This document shows, in pieces, positions 1-10,239 of a stretch of 64,000 nt of DNA. Position 1 is the first letter of the stretch, and each line of letters begins with the position of its first letter. The stretch is taken from contig NC_050474.1 in assembly GCF_013373865.1 (NCBI RefSeq), forward strand, positions 22,239,116-22,303,115. The letters are read 5' to 3'. The position numbers and the translations under genes were made by a program. The DNA comes from Monomorium pharaonis. Its lineage: Eukaryota > Arthropoda > Insecta > Hymenoptera > Formicidae. Under the pieces are notes generated by a model. The model ran no database searches. It had not been told where the DNA came from and saw only the letters and a program-made list of their open reading frames with translations.

Positions 1-770
1 GAGTATACGGAAATCAGAAATTAATTTCAAATTTAACCTCAACTTGAAAAAGATATTAGCCTTCCTGTTATAAATTTCCTAAAAAAGTTTCTTCTATAAA
101 ATTGGTTTCGATCACTGTCACTTTCACTCATTGTCACGTCGAACGCGCTGTCCCAAAAGTTTTCAGACTTTCGCGGGAAATTTTTCACGGAGGGGTGAGG
201 GATTTTTGTATTACAATCTTCTCGGGAATCGCATGGTACTAGCCGGCATTTTCAACCCTGAATGTGCATATGTCGCGGCGAAGAGACAGTGGAGAAGGAG
301 ACGGAGGAAAAGGGCGTCACGCACTCGTAATACATATACGTGCATCGTGCGTGCAATGGCCCGTAAAAGCTGACTGGTTGCTCGGCACCCGAGAGAAGAG
401 GGATGCAGCCACGCCAGCTATGTTAATTAAACGCGTTTCTAGCCCCCGCATAGAAAACCGAAGAAAAAAGAAGGAGCCGCGGGAGGAGAAGGAGGAGGAG
501 GAGGAAGAAGAAGACGAATAGAGGCAGGGAGGAGACGGCAGCTAAGGAGCAGAGGAAGAGAGGAGAGTGCCGGGCTAATAACACGTCCCGTACGACGAAC
601 GCACGCCACACGCCCGTCTCTTCTTCTGCTACTTCTTCTCCTTCGCTTCCTTCTACTTCTTCTTCTTCCCCTGCCTCTTGTTCACGCACCGGGGCCGCGT
701 CTTTTTGCCGCGGGGGGAATCGAGCGACGCCCGAAAGAATCGAGAGCGTGTAGACCGACGTACGGAGGAA
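1..770. other. non-coding stretch, no gene seen
   Basis: Mixed AT-rich (first 120 bases) and purine-rich sequence. A GAGGAG/GAAGAA-rich segment at about 470-545 and a complementary CTT/TTC-rich segment at about 615-670 give long open frames, but only as low-complexity translations rich in Glu, Arg or Ser. No splice sites framing a balanced-composition exon, no tRNA-like structure and no recognisable protein motif were found. Confidence 0.6.
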
Positions 771-775
771 CGGAT

Positions 776-792
776 GGACGGACGGACGGACG
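776..792. repeat. (GGAC)n short tandem repeat
   Basis: About four exact copies of GGAC in a row, followed by degenerate GACGAC. It is a simple tetranucleotide microsatellite in non-coding DNA. A shorter run of the same unit occurs at about 26,701-26,715. Confidence 0.8.
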
Positions 793-1023
793 ACGAGAGC
801 GTCTGAGAAACTTTGTAGGAACTGGAGTGAAGGCAAATTGGAGTATTAATTATCCCGGCGAGAGCATGTATGGGAAGTCGATTTGCTCGCGCTCTCGCGC
901 GCGACGGACAGAGATTGCGTCTTGACGTCTTCAAAGGGTTGGAAGCTGCCGGCCGCGGCAGGCTTCCCTCCTTCTCGGCTGGGAGGAGTTCTCTGGCAGG
1001 GCGGTCTGCACGATCTCGTCCAC

Positions 1024-1041
1024 ACGACAACAACAACAACA

Positions 1042-1073
<32 letters not shown>

Positions 1074-1103
1074 CACGACGACGACGACGTCGACGTCGAC
1101 GAT
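1024..1103. repeat. (CAA/CGA)n trinucleotide repeat
   Basis: An 80-base trinucleotide array that begins as CAA units and turns into CGA units, with GTCGAC interruptions at the end. It translates as poly-Asp, poly-Thr or poly-Val depending on frame. The surrounding frames show no exon-like features, so I treat it as a microsatellite and not as a homopolymer-coding exon. Confidence 0.85.
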
Positions 1104-1491
1104 GAGCGAGATAATCGCGGTGGCCGATGGATAGGTAGTTGGGAGCAGAAACTCAAACTGGAAAAAGCATCAGCCGTTTCTCTCCCCAGCGAGATACCGA
1201 CCTTTCTTCCGCCGTAAAGCGGAGCGTGTTAATTGCGCATGGTAATTGCCGAGCGACGGGGCGGCTCGCTCGCTATGTGTGGGGTATGTAAGCCCTGATC
1301 GAAATTAGCAGGCTCTTAACCGAAAGCGCTGGTAACGTAAGTAACGAGACTAGGCGGGGCACCGTAACAGGATATCGTGCGATTTCGCGGGTTACGAGGC
1401 AAGCGGAGGAACAGGAAGATCTCCTCTCCGCGGAGAGCGAAAACTTCGGAGTCTCGTCAAGCTACTCGCTTCAATTTCGGAAGTCGCTGTT

Positions 1492-1495
<4 letters not shown>

Positions 1496-1533
<38 letters not shown>
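1496..1533. repeat. (CT)n microsatellite
   Basis: A pure CT dinucleotide run preceded by seven T. Such tracts are the dominant simple repeat of this window. Open frames across it read as Ser-Leu or Arg-Glu repeats and are artefacts. Confidence 0.9.
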
Positions 1534-1538
<5 letters not shown>

Positions 1539-1539
1539 T

Positions 1540-4390
1540 CCTCCTCCTTTGTCCCGAGTCAGGCTTGCGCCGGGGAGATGACGGGCGTCCGAATCATCAA
1601 TTTATTATAACGAGGCGCGTTCGTAGACATTTGTCAGAATATTATGCCGCGCTGTGGTCGTCGGCGATGCGCCACGGCGGTAATAATTCTCAACCGGAGG
1701 GCAAACGCGAGGACGCGTTCGCAGTAACGGCCTCGTTCGTACGTTCGTTCGTCCGCCGCGAAACAAGTTTTTCGGTAATTTCGCCGGCCGGCTGTCCGCT
1801 CGCTGTCCGTCTTTGCTCGCCGTTCTGACAGCGTCCCGTTGCGGATAATCACTTCCTGGGCCTAATGGCCCGCGGTAGGGAAAAAAGAGCGTCCGAAAAA
1901 CTCGCCGATTGTCCGCGAGAAATTAATCAATATCGCCGCGAATCGCGAGTACTCCCGCGATTTGCCAGCGTCATCGGTTGTCGCGGCTCTCTGACAGAAA
2001 AATTGATGCCTCTGTAGAGAATAAAATGCGGTTTTTCTTTCTGCGAACTGGATTCTGAGACCATTTCGACGATTAGCGTCGAATAGTTCATAGTCACTAT
2101 ATAGTTCAACGTCTCGGATGCCAAGTTAACTGCAGCATTAGGATAAAATTGTAGAAATTTAGTTATGTTTATTGAAACTATCTTAACTTGAAATCTTTTT
2201 GTACTTAACGTTTAGAATTACATTGCGAAACTTCTCCTATTTTTCGCATCGAGACCGGATTGTCGAACTTTTCATTGTCAATGTCGGAATTAGATGGCGA
2301 AACTTTTTTTGATACGATACTCGTCGAAGTTAGAACTTTCGTTCCGACATCAATGTCGGCGTTTTCCCTTCGTAAAGTTGCATAACGATTTCCGAAGTTC
2401 CCGTGTTCCTCGCACAAAAAATCGAGAGCGGCTCGAAGGGGCGGTCGAAAGTCGCGACGTCGACAAATTAGCCGGCGAAGGGCTGCCGGTCATAAGAGGT
2501 ACCAAGGGGTCGCGGGGACGTCTGTCGTCGTCGTCGTTGACGTCGTTTCAGGGAAACGCACGTGGATCAGGAGGGCCGGGAAAGGAAACGACAGAGTGCA
2601 TATGTCCGACGAGAATACTTAATCATCCGGGGAATTTTTCCGTCGACAACTGATTACCCGCGCTCGAGCCGAATGGCTGATTAACACATTTTAACGCGCC
2701 CTCCCTTCCTCGTGAAAACGATATGGTTGAGTCGGAAGCCGTCGTCACTTCCGTGACGAGCCACGTTATTTTTATCGTGAGTGTGCGCAGAAAGTCATAG
2801 TTTCTATGTCGTTGGTACATATTTTTTAACTGAATAACGAAATCGGGAGAATTTTTTAATAGAAAAGTCTCCGCGGAGATTTTGACGTAATTCTTCAATA
2901 ATCAAACAGTTTTAATAACCAAAATAAGATTAATAACACGAATGTTGTTTCGATATAAGTAATATTATTAATTTGGAAAGTGAATACATAACTGAAAGGT
3001 GTTTTATATGAGAAAAATAGGCATACATTTAAAATACAATTTGTGTGTTGATTTTTAGATTAAAAGTTGACACAATGTTTATTTTAAAAAATCAAGATTT
3101 ATTCCATTACTTTGATAAGAAAACGGTCTTTAGGGAAATTTAGACGCTTTTTTATTTCGCACAGTGGTTAATATGTGAGATCGCAGAGTGATGATATCGT
3201 GTGTCGCGCGTGGCTGATCGTTTTTGTTACCCTTTTGCAGCGGACGGTCTTATTACCGGCGCCATTAAATTTCATGCAATTATAAATAATAAATTACAGT
3301 ATATCGACGCTCGCACTGATAGATGAGAATCCGGCAAAACGACGTATTACAATCAACGTATATTTATTATGCCATAATTAACCGGAAATTGTCGTTACGT
3401 TATTAACTAAATAATAATGATGTATCGCGCGACAAATGAATGAGGTGAAACGACGTCGCGTTATCACAATTATCATTATCATTTCGCATCGCCTTTCTTT
3501 TCCCTTTTTTCCGCCGTGCAACCGGAAGCCCGATAAACACCGGTAACAACTCATTCGCAATTTTACAGGGAATACTTACAACGTGCCCACCGTAAGCAGA
3601 ATTCCGCTTCGGAATTCGAGAATCGCTAGCGCGGTGAAATGATAAATCTTCTGAAATTTTATGCGCAGAATTTCCGCCGAAAATTTATTCCCTTCGTTAT
3701 CGTGGAGTCTCGCGACGGCCTTGAAACGACGATATCACATATCTTCTCGCGCAACCCGCAGATAAATGCCGGTGTCCACACGACGGTGCAATAATAATTC
3801 CGCTAATAAAAAAAGAAAAGAGGAAAACGAAAGGTGGACGGACGAAGGAGACGCTCGTTACGTTTAAATAGCCCTTTAGATTTATCTCCCTTAAAGCTGA
3901 ATAATAAAAGATTACAATTACATCTGCATTGTTACTTTTTGTAAATTTTTTAGCTTTTGGCTAATATATCAATAAATATCCTTGTAATTTATTGGTGGCA
4001 CGTACGCGGCGAAGAACAATGTATTCCCAAGTATAATGGTGAATAATTTGTTCATGGAGTAAATTTATGCAAAGGAAAGACGTCCTTTTCCTTTATATCG
4101 ACAGATTACATTAACTCGTATTTGAATCACATGATGTTTGGAACAAACGGAATAAGTTTGTGCTTTACGATGCCTGAAATAAAGGGCGACTCTCGATATT
4201 CCAGTTGAATGATAATTTTGCAAAAACCGACGTTACCTTAATAAGCTCAATAATTAGTATTCCGCCTCGCCTAATAATTACGGCGTATTGGCATCGCCAG
4301 CGCGGCACTTCACTTCCTGACTTCGCGAAGACAGAAGCACGAAGAATATCGTTTTTTTGTCGGTGTGGAGCGATTTTCTCACGATGTTCA
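1540..4390. other. non-coding stretch, no gene seen
   Basis: CpG-rich DNA to about 2.7 kb, then AT-rich DNA to about 3.3 kb and a mixed segment to 4.4 kb. There are short frames of fewer than 120 codons on both strands, none with balanced composition bounded by splice consensus. A GGCGCC-containing AT-flanked patch near 3,240-3,270 and GTTGACACAATGT at about 3,064 were noted without a clear role. Confidence 0.55.
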
Positions 4391-4396
4391 CGTCGA

Positions 4397-4425
4397 GTGA
4401 GAGAGAAAGAGAGAGAGAGAGAGAA
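4397..4425. repeat. (GA)n microsatellite, interrupted
   Basis: A GAGAGA tract with AAA interruptions, in non-coding sequence. Confidence 0.8.
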
Positions 4426-4429
4426 ATAA

Positions 4430-5698
4430 TTAAACCGTGTCTTTGGGAACCGGCACGAGACGCGAAATTGGCGGTGCACGCAAGGCGATTTTCGCGAGAT
4501 AGTTTGCGGTCAGCCTGGTCGCAGTCTTTGAGATTCTAATGCTCTTCTGAGTCTTTTTTGCTGCCATGCGTTTACCTAGAAATCCATCGTAAGATTCTGC
4601 TGCATATTACCTTACGTAACACTTTAGTGAAGGTAGTTGCTCATTGCATATGGATATGAAAATGTGTTTGTAACTTTGTAGAAATGGATTAAGAATAAAG
4701 GAGAATAGTAAAGTAAAAAATAAATATATTCAAGATATAAATATATTTGACAAGAAGCTAAAATAATAATAAAAAAAGAACAGAAGGAGCATTAATTTTA
4801 AGGAGAAAATAGAAACGAAAAGTTATAAAAATTAAATCTACGATAACATACAAAAGTAAAATTTAGCAAAATATATTGATGTACCCGCAACTTTCCGAAA
4901 ATCATAATCTCAAAGTGGATTTTACATTTCAGTCATTAAAAAATTTGTGTTTATAAGAAAATTTTTTAATGACAATTTAGAATTATTAAATATTTTATGT
5001 AATGGCTATATATTAAAATTTTGTAAATTATAGACGTTTTTCTTCGATATTTTTAATAATACCGATTATGTCGTCCATTGTCTTTAAATACGGTCGAATC
5101 TTTCCGATTTGAATTATCCAGTGCGATTGAAATATTGTCGTATACTAATGAGAGAGTTTTCCACAAAACGTGTGGTATCATCGATTAAAAGGGGCTGTTA
5201 TTAAAATTACTTTTATGGAATTATAATTAACCCGTGGTTTGTACAGTATTGGATGTGGCAATAATTATAGGCTGGAACGCATGATTAATCGCCGCAGGTG
5301 CAATAATTTATTGTCCCGATTACTACTACTTTTACTATTTTAGTATTAACATCTTCTTTATTCAGTGGTCACGGTGAACGATAATTAAATATTCGCTTTT
5401 TATACTTAGAAGTAGCTTAGCCTTATAAATAAAAAAATGTCGAATGAGAGTATGATTAGATGCTCAAATAAATGGGTAGAAACTTCTGTATTTTGCGATA
5501 CGTATAATCTAATTTTATTGCCGATCAATTTACTTAATTTCTGGATTATCTAAGAATAAATGCTATCCATCGGATTATCGCATCGTACATCAAAACCTTC
5601 AGTCTTATTTATGTAAATAATTATGCGTTTAAATTCTCTTTCAGAGAGTATAGGACTAGCGAATCGACAAATGGGATATATTTCAAGATCATGCAAAA
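4430..5698. other. AT-rich non-coding stretch
   Basis: Strongly AT-rich DNA with many stops in all frames, including runs such as the AATAAATATATT-like sequence around 4,720-4,760. No coding signal, transposon terminal repeat or RNA gene could be recognised. Confidence 0.55.
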
Positions 5699-5757
5699 TT
5701 TATTGAAAGAGATAGACAGAACTTTTGTTGAACTTTTATTGAAAGAGATAGACAGAA
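5699..5757. repeat. 36-bp tandem duplication (about 1.6 copies)
   Basis: The segment TATTGAAAGAGATAGACAGA at 5,701 recurs exactly at 5,737, a period of 36 bases, with TTTTGTTGAACTT filling the rest of the unit. The perfect identity of the repeated part indicates a recent slippage or duplication event in non-coding AT-rich DNA. Confidence 0.85.
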
Positions 5758-6062
5758 TATATTTTAATGTTATTTTTTTCGGACACAGCACAATTACACA
5801 GAGATCACATGTATCATGCGTATTATTTGCAAAGAACTCTCTTTAGTAGATGATTATTCATATATATTGCCAGGATAAAAGAACTTCTCACCGAAGTAAC
5901 TAGATATTTGTTCCAACTTCGCTCAATTCTCGTTTTCCTTTTCGCACGCCATAAACACCCACAAGTTATGAAACAATTTCACGAGGCTTTCTTCGGAATT
6001 TTAGCGAAATGCAAGCTTGAATTTCGTCGTTGCCGGAAATCTTCCTTTCTACTCCCTTATTC

Positions 6063-6158
<96 letters not shown>
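6063..6158. repeat. long (CT)n microsatellite
   Basis: A roughly 96-base CT tract with a single TT interruption near 6,080, the longest dinucleotide array in the window. All overlapping open frames (up to about 316 codons) are translations of this tract plus purine-rich flanks. Confidence 0.95.
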
Positions 6159-6161
<3 letters not shown>

Positions 6162-6537
6162 CATCCTGCACGCGAGGACAATTTTAAATATTCCCGTAAA
6201 ATATCCTTCCGACATTTCGCCCCGATTAAATCCCGTATTCCACGCGCGCGGGCGCAAAGCGATCTGAAAAAAGAGGGAAAGAGAGAAAAAATGAGAAGGG
6301 AGAAAAACGAGAGAAAAGTTTCCCCGGACCTCAATCTCCCTCAAATCCGCACAAAGAGAGCGGCAGTGCCCATCGTGCAAATGGCGACTACGAATTCCCG
6401 CGCGCGCTCTCTCAAAGAAAATATATTTATAAAATTCATGCGTCCGCGTCGACGATCCGCGCGCGCCCTGGTTAATCGGTTTCCCGAGGACGTTGATCAA
6501 TTTTGCCTAGAAAGGAGGCAAGGGATGGAGGAGGGAA

Positions 6538-6560
6538 AGAGAGAGAGAGAGAGAGAGAGG
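6538..6560. repeat. (GA)n microsatellite
   Basis: A pure GA run followed by GGGAGGGGGAGG. It lies about 380 bases downstream of the long (CT)n tract and is complementary to it in the same strand. Confidence 0.85.
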
Positions 6561-6960
6561 GAGGGGGAGGAAAAAAGAGGAAAGGGTTCTCGACGAGTGA
6601 GCGAGCGAGAGAGAACTTTCCTCTCTCTATCCACGGCCTCTTCATCACCGCCTACCCTTTTTTCTTTTCCTCCTTCTGCCACCCTCTATTCGTCGTTCTC
6701 CACCCATCCCGCGTACGCCGTCTCTTTCTCTCTTTTTTTTTCGAATCGTCGAAAAAATGCGCCCTTCGGGCTCCGAGCTCTCGTGGCTTCCGCCGTTCCG
6801 ATAGGGAGAATGAGAAGGAGAGAGATGCCTTTTCTTTCCGTGCTCTGTCATCCTTTTTCTCTCTCTCTCGTTCTCATCCTTTTCTCCGCTCAAGACACGC
6901 GAGGCCAAGCTAAGTGCCCGAAAGCTCGAAACCATCTTCCCTCCGCGAGTACCGCGAGTA

Positions 6961-6980
6961 TTACGCGCGTACGCGCGTAA
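6961..6980. other. perfect 20-bp palindrome
   Basis: TTACGCGCGTACGCGCGTAA reads identically on both strands with no spacer. It also alternates purine and pyrimidine over its CG-rich core, so it could adopt a cruciform or Z-form, or bind a dimeric protein. No coding context is evident. Confidence 0.8.
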
Positions 6981-7359
6981 ACAAACGCGCGGTCCTGATG
7001 GATCCGAGCGGCGCGTAGATTCTCCTCTCTCGGAACTCTCGTTTTTTTTTAATCCCCCTCTTCTCTCTCTCGCCCCGCGTTCCCTCGGCCTGTTACGTGG
7101 AAAAATAAGTGCACGCAGCAGCACCTAGGCACCCAGAAGAGAGCCCTGCGCTCCTCCGGGCGCGCTCCGGCATCTCTCGCCGCGTGTCTCTCCGGTCCTC
7201 CTCGCTTTTCCCTTCCTCCCTACATCCCGCTATCTTCGTCCTTCCGCGCGCCCTTATCCGCCGTCCCTCTCGCGCGCTCGTGGCGCGCGCGCGCGCGAGC
7301 ACACGAGCGAGCGGCGTGTCTGCGTGCACGTACATTAGGTACCTGAGCGCGTATATATG

Positions 7360-7379
7360 GGTACCTATCTATAGGTACC
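7360..7379. other. inverted repeat with GGTACC arms
   Basis: Nine-base arms GGTACCTAT and ATAGGTACC are separated by CT, an exact inverted repeat. A third GGTACC lies just upstream at about 7,338, so three such sites occur within 45 bases. Confidence 0.7.
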
Positions 7380-7589
7380 AAATGGTAAATGAGAGGGTAG
7401 ACGCGAGGTCCGGACGCCCGCAGCTAGCGGCGACCCAAAGCTTCGTCTACCGCGGGGCTGTATGTGCCACCGCACGTACCGGGTGGCCGAGAAACGTCGC
7501 TATTTTTTTCTCCCGGGCGCCGGCAATACGCGAGATACCACGGGTCGCGGAGGGCAGAGGAACGTAGGGTGGTTAAAGCCGGTGAGTGG

Positions 7590-8700
7590 TTACGGCAAGG
7601 CCGAAATGCCCTGCAAACGTGAATTCCGTGAGTGCGGCAATTGTGTGTGCGTTAGAGACGGAGAGTTGCGCCGCGCCGGCAGAAACGACGGCGCGCCACA
7701 CGAAATTGAGTTGTTGAATAATGCTGATGAACGGCGATCCCGATGTGCGTTAATGACGCGCAATCGGAATGTTCTCACGTCCGCGTGCACGGGTGTACGT
7801 GAGATCCGTCGGTCCGTAGATCGAGGAAAAAAAAATTGTAAAATGAACGGCGCGGAAGAAGAGTCGAGAGTGGGACTTAACGGTAAATGGAAGAGGAAAA
7901 ATCGAGTTATTGAAAAAAAGAGCGTGCTCAGAAATATTTCGCTTATTTCAGAATCTTTGTCCTGTGCAATCTCTCGGCTGTGCTTTCACCTCGCGAGCTC
8001 GTATTTCTGTCGCTTTTCTAGCGGACGAGATATTACAGGGAAGCTTCTCTTTCAAATTCTTACATAATAATTAGAATTATAATCCTCGTTCTATGTTACT
8101 GTAATCATAAATTTCGCAATTATCTCACGGTACAGTTGTTGTAATAATATATTAATTACCTTAGTCAAAGTAAAATGTTGAAAGCGCTAACATCATCGAA
8201 TGCATTAACGCGTTTATCAAATTCCGGTATACTCGCGTCGTTCACGTCGCGTCGCACGAGCGAAATTAATCATAACAATTGACACGCGTGTACAAAATAT
8301 ACTCCGTAAAGCGTTTTTCTCTGCGCGGTTTTTTTCCCCCGCAACTCTTCCAGATCTACGTAATTTATCGAATCGCTTCGAACACGCGGCCGCTACGTCC
8401 GCAAGACACACACGGGAGTCACTGCTGGAAAATTTCGTAGAAAATCCCGGCTTCCGGTCATCGCGTGCAGGACGCGGTCGCGCGGTTATGAAATCGTTAA
8501 GCCACAATACCCGATATTGGAGCAACTATTTGCAGTATTTACCGCGCGATGCCGAGCATCGCGATGCATCCGCGGGATGCAACGGGATAACATGCACAAC
8601 GCGTGCGTTCCGCGTGCGCAAATTGGCAATCGGCGCGCGCGCGCGCGAGAGACAGCCTCTCTGCCGCGGAAGCCTACGTTAAAACAAACAAACAGGCGTG
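7590..8700. other. non-coding stretch with an inverted repeat
   Basis: A 201-codon plus-strand frame covers 7,462-8,067. It has Arg/Cys-rich, unstructured composition, runs from GC-rich into AT-rich DNA, and overlaps the donor at 7,582, so I do not call it a gene. At 8,545-8,563 an exact inverted repeat, CGCGATGC-CGA-GCATCGCG, is present. The rest shows no feature. Confidence 0.5.
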
Positions 8701-8710
8701 CGTGGGTGGG

Positions 8711-8716
<6 letters not shown>

Positions 8717-8750
<34 letters not shown>
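8717..8750. repeat. (GA)n microsatellite
   Basis: A pure GA run of 34 bases, flanked by CpG-rich sequence. A short CGCGCGCG run lies 70 bases upstream. Confidence 0.9.
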
Positions 8751-8754
<4 letters not shown>

Positions 8755-10206
8755 AATGAAAGGCGAGCAATTTTCGCGAAATCGCAAACGGCCCGCGCGC
8801 GCGACCAGAGATGAAAAATTTTCTATATCGCGAACTATTATCGTCGCTTTAGCCGCATTCACGGCCGGCGCGCGTTTTCAATCGCGCCGCCCGCTGGCCC
8901 GTTGAGTGCATTTTGTTCACAATTCCGCGGGCGGGGCCGGGGGCGGAAAAGTGCATCGGGGGAGAGGACGCGGAGAGATAGAAAAATTGCTACGGCCGCG
9001 CGAAATTTCATATTTTCCCGCCGTGTACGATGGGCGATAATTCAGAAGCGTACCGAGAGGTGCATCGCGCGATAACGCGTACGCGATAACTCGAGGAAAA
9101 TGGGGTAGAAACTGCGTTCCCAGGGTTCAAAAAAAAGGTCACGCTCGCGCGTATACGCCGTATACGGGGTGAGCCCCGAAAATCGCACACCGGGGGACGC
9201 GGCCGTGTAATTAAATGCGTCCGAGCGGACCGCGAGCGTAATCGAACGGCCGTCCTGGGAGCCTCCGTATTACATAAAATGATTCATTTGTATTTATATA
9301 CGCTTTCGACGTATATATTTTCCTTAAAAGGGCTCTCATTACGATTTCGATTAAGTCCACGGCGGATAATCGGCGGCGGATACGCGGAAACGAGCTGTTT
9401 AATCGCCTTTTTGTGCTTACTATGTACGAAATCGCTGACTTCATTTAATCCGCGTGATTCGATGTAATTTGCAACAAAACGGCGGCGGTGCAAATGCCAC
9501 ACACGATTTTTCGATGTTTATGTCTTTGCCGGCGAGAAACGGGTCTCGGTAGTTTTTGCAATGATACAAAAAAAAAAAGATAGCCGAATATCATCGAAAC
9601 TTTCGGAATGAAGATATCATTGAGATATCATTTTTCTATTCGTCGCAAAATAGCAAATAATTTATTATTTCCAAATTACTGACTAATTCACACAACATTA
9701 CGTTACATTTCATTTTCCACTGAAAATTCGTGCAACTATTTCCAAGAGAATATTCCTGAAATAAGAAAGCGTACTTTTTTCCTCTCTACTATTTCTCTGT
9801 TTACCGTTATCCTTTCTCTCTTGTGGGTTTGCCTCCAATTTCCTTACTTTCTTCCGCGTCATTCGAGAAACGCCGAAGAAATATTTCTATCGCGCCTCCT
9901 TCGCGTTAGCCTCGCCGGCGCTAGTCCCGCGACGACGTTCTCGTTACGCAAAGGGCAATCTCGCGCGAAGCCGTACACATTTTTTTCGGTCGATGGAAAC
10001 CTCGGGAAATCCGGGCGCGAGAAATCCCGCTATAGCTGTCGCCATTTCGCACGCACGTGGAACTACGGGGTTTTTCGCCCTACACGTAACGAATGGGACC
10101 GTAGCCGAAGCTGTAAGGCGCAATCTGGCCGGCTGATCTTTCGTGCACTGCGGGATCAGAGCCCGGTGATTCGAATTGATTAACTTCCTCTCTTTTCCGT
10201 TCCTTC
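8751..10206. other. non-coding stretch, no gene seen
   Basis: CpG-rich to about 9.5 kb, AT-rich at 9.55-9.8 kb, and CpG-rich again after 9.85 kb. Short frames on both strands overlap each other without splice support. Nothing recognisable. Confidence 0.55.
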
Positions 10207-10234
10207 TCCCTCTCTCTCTCTCTCTCTCTCTCCC
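10207..10234. repeat. (CT)n microsatellite
   Basis: A pure CT run between pyrimidine-rich flanks (CCTTCTC and CCCTTTCC). Confidence 0.85.
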
Positions 10235-10239
10235 TTTCC

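Larger units (their letters stand above)
6200..7581 (+). promoter_or_regulatory. CpG-dense block, possible promoter or untranslated first-exon region
   Basis: A CpG- and CT-rich block of about 1.4 kb with a (GA)n run at 6,538-6,560, a perfect 20-base palindrome at 6,961-6,980, and alternating CGCGCG runs near 7,280. It ends at a good 5' splice consensus, GCCG|GTGAGTGG, with the GT at 7,582. A CpG-dense block ending in a donor is what a hymenopteran untranslated first exon can look like, but I see no core promoter motif I would trust and no downstream exon. This is inference from composition. Confidence 0.2.

Noticed and set aside
6030..6980. 316-codon plus-strand open frame
   Set aside because: The first third is a translated CT microsatellite and the rest is Arg/Ser/Glu low complexity from purine tracts. 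No splice boundaries or conserved motif.
7462..8067. 201-codon plus-strand frame
   Set aside because: Crosses a donor-like site and a composition boundary, with irregular Arg/Cys/Asn-rich composition and no recognisable domain. Probably chance in CpG-rich DNA.
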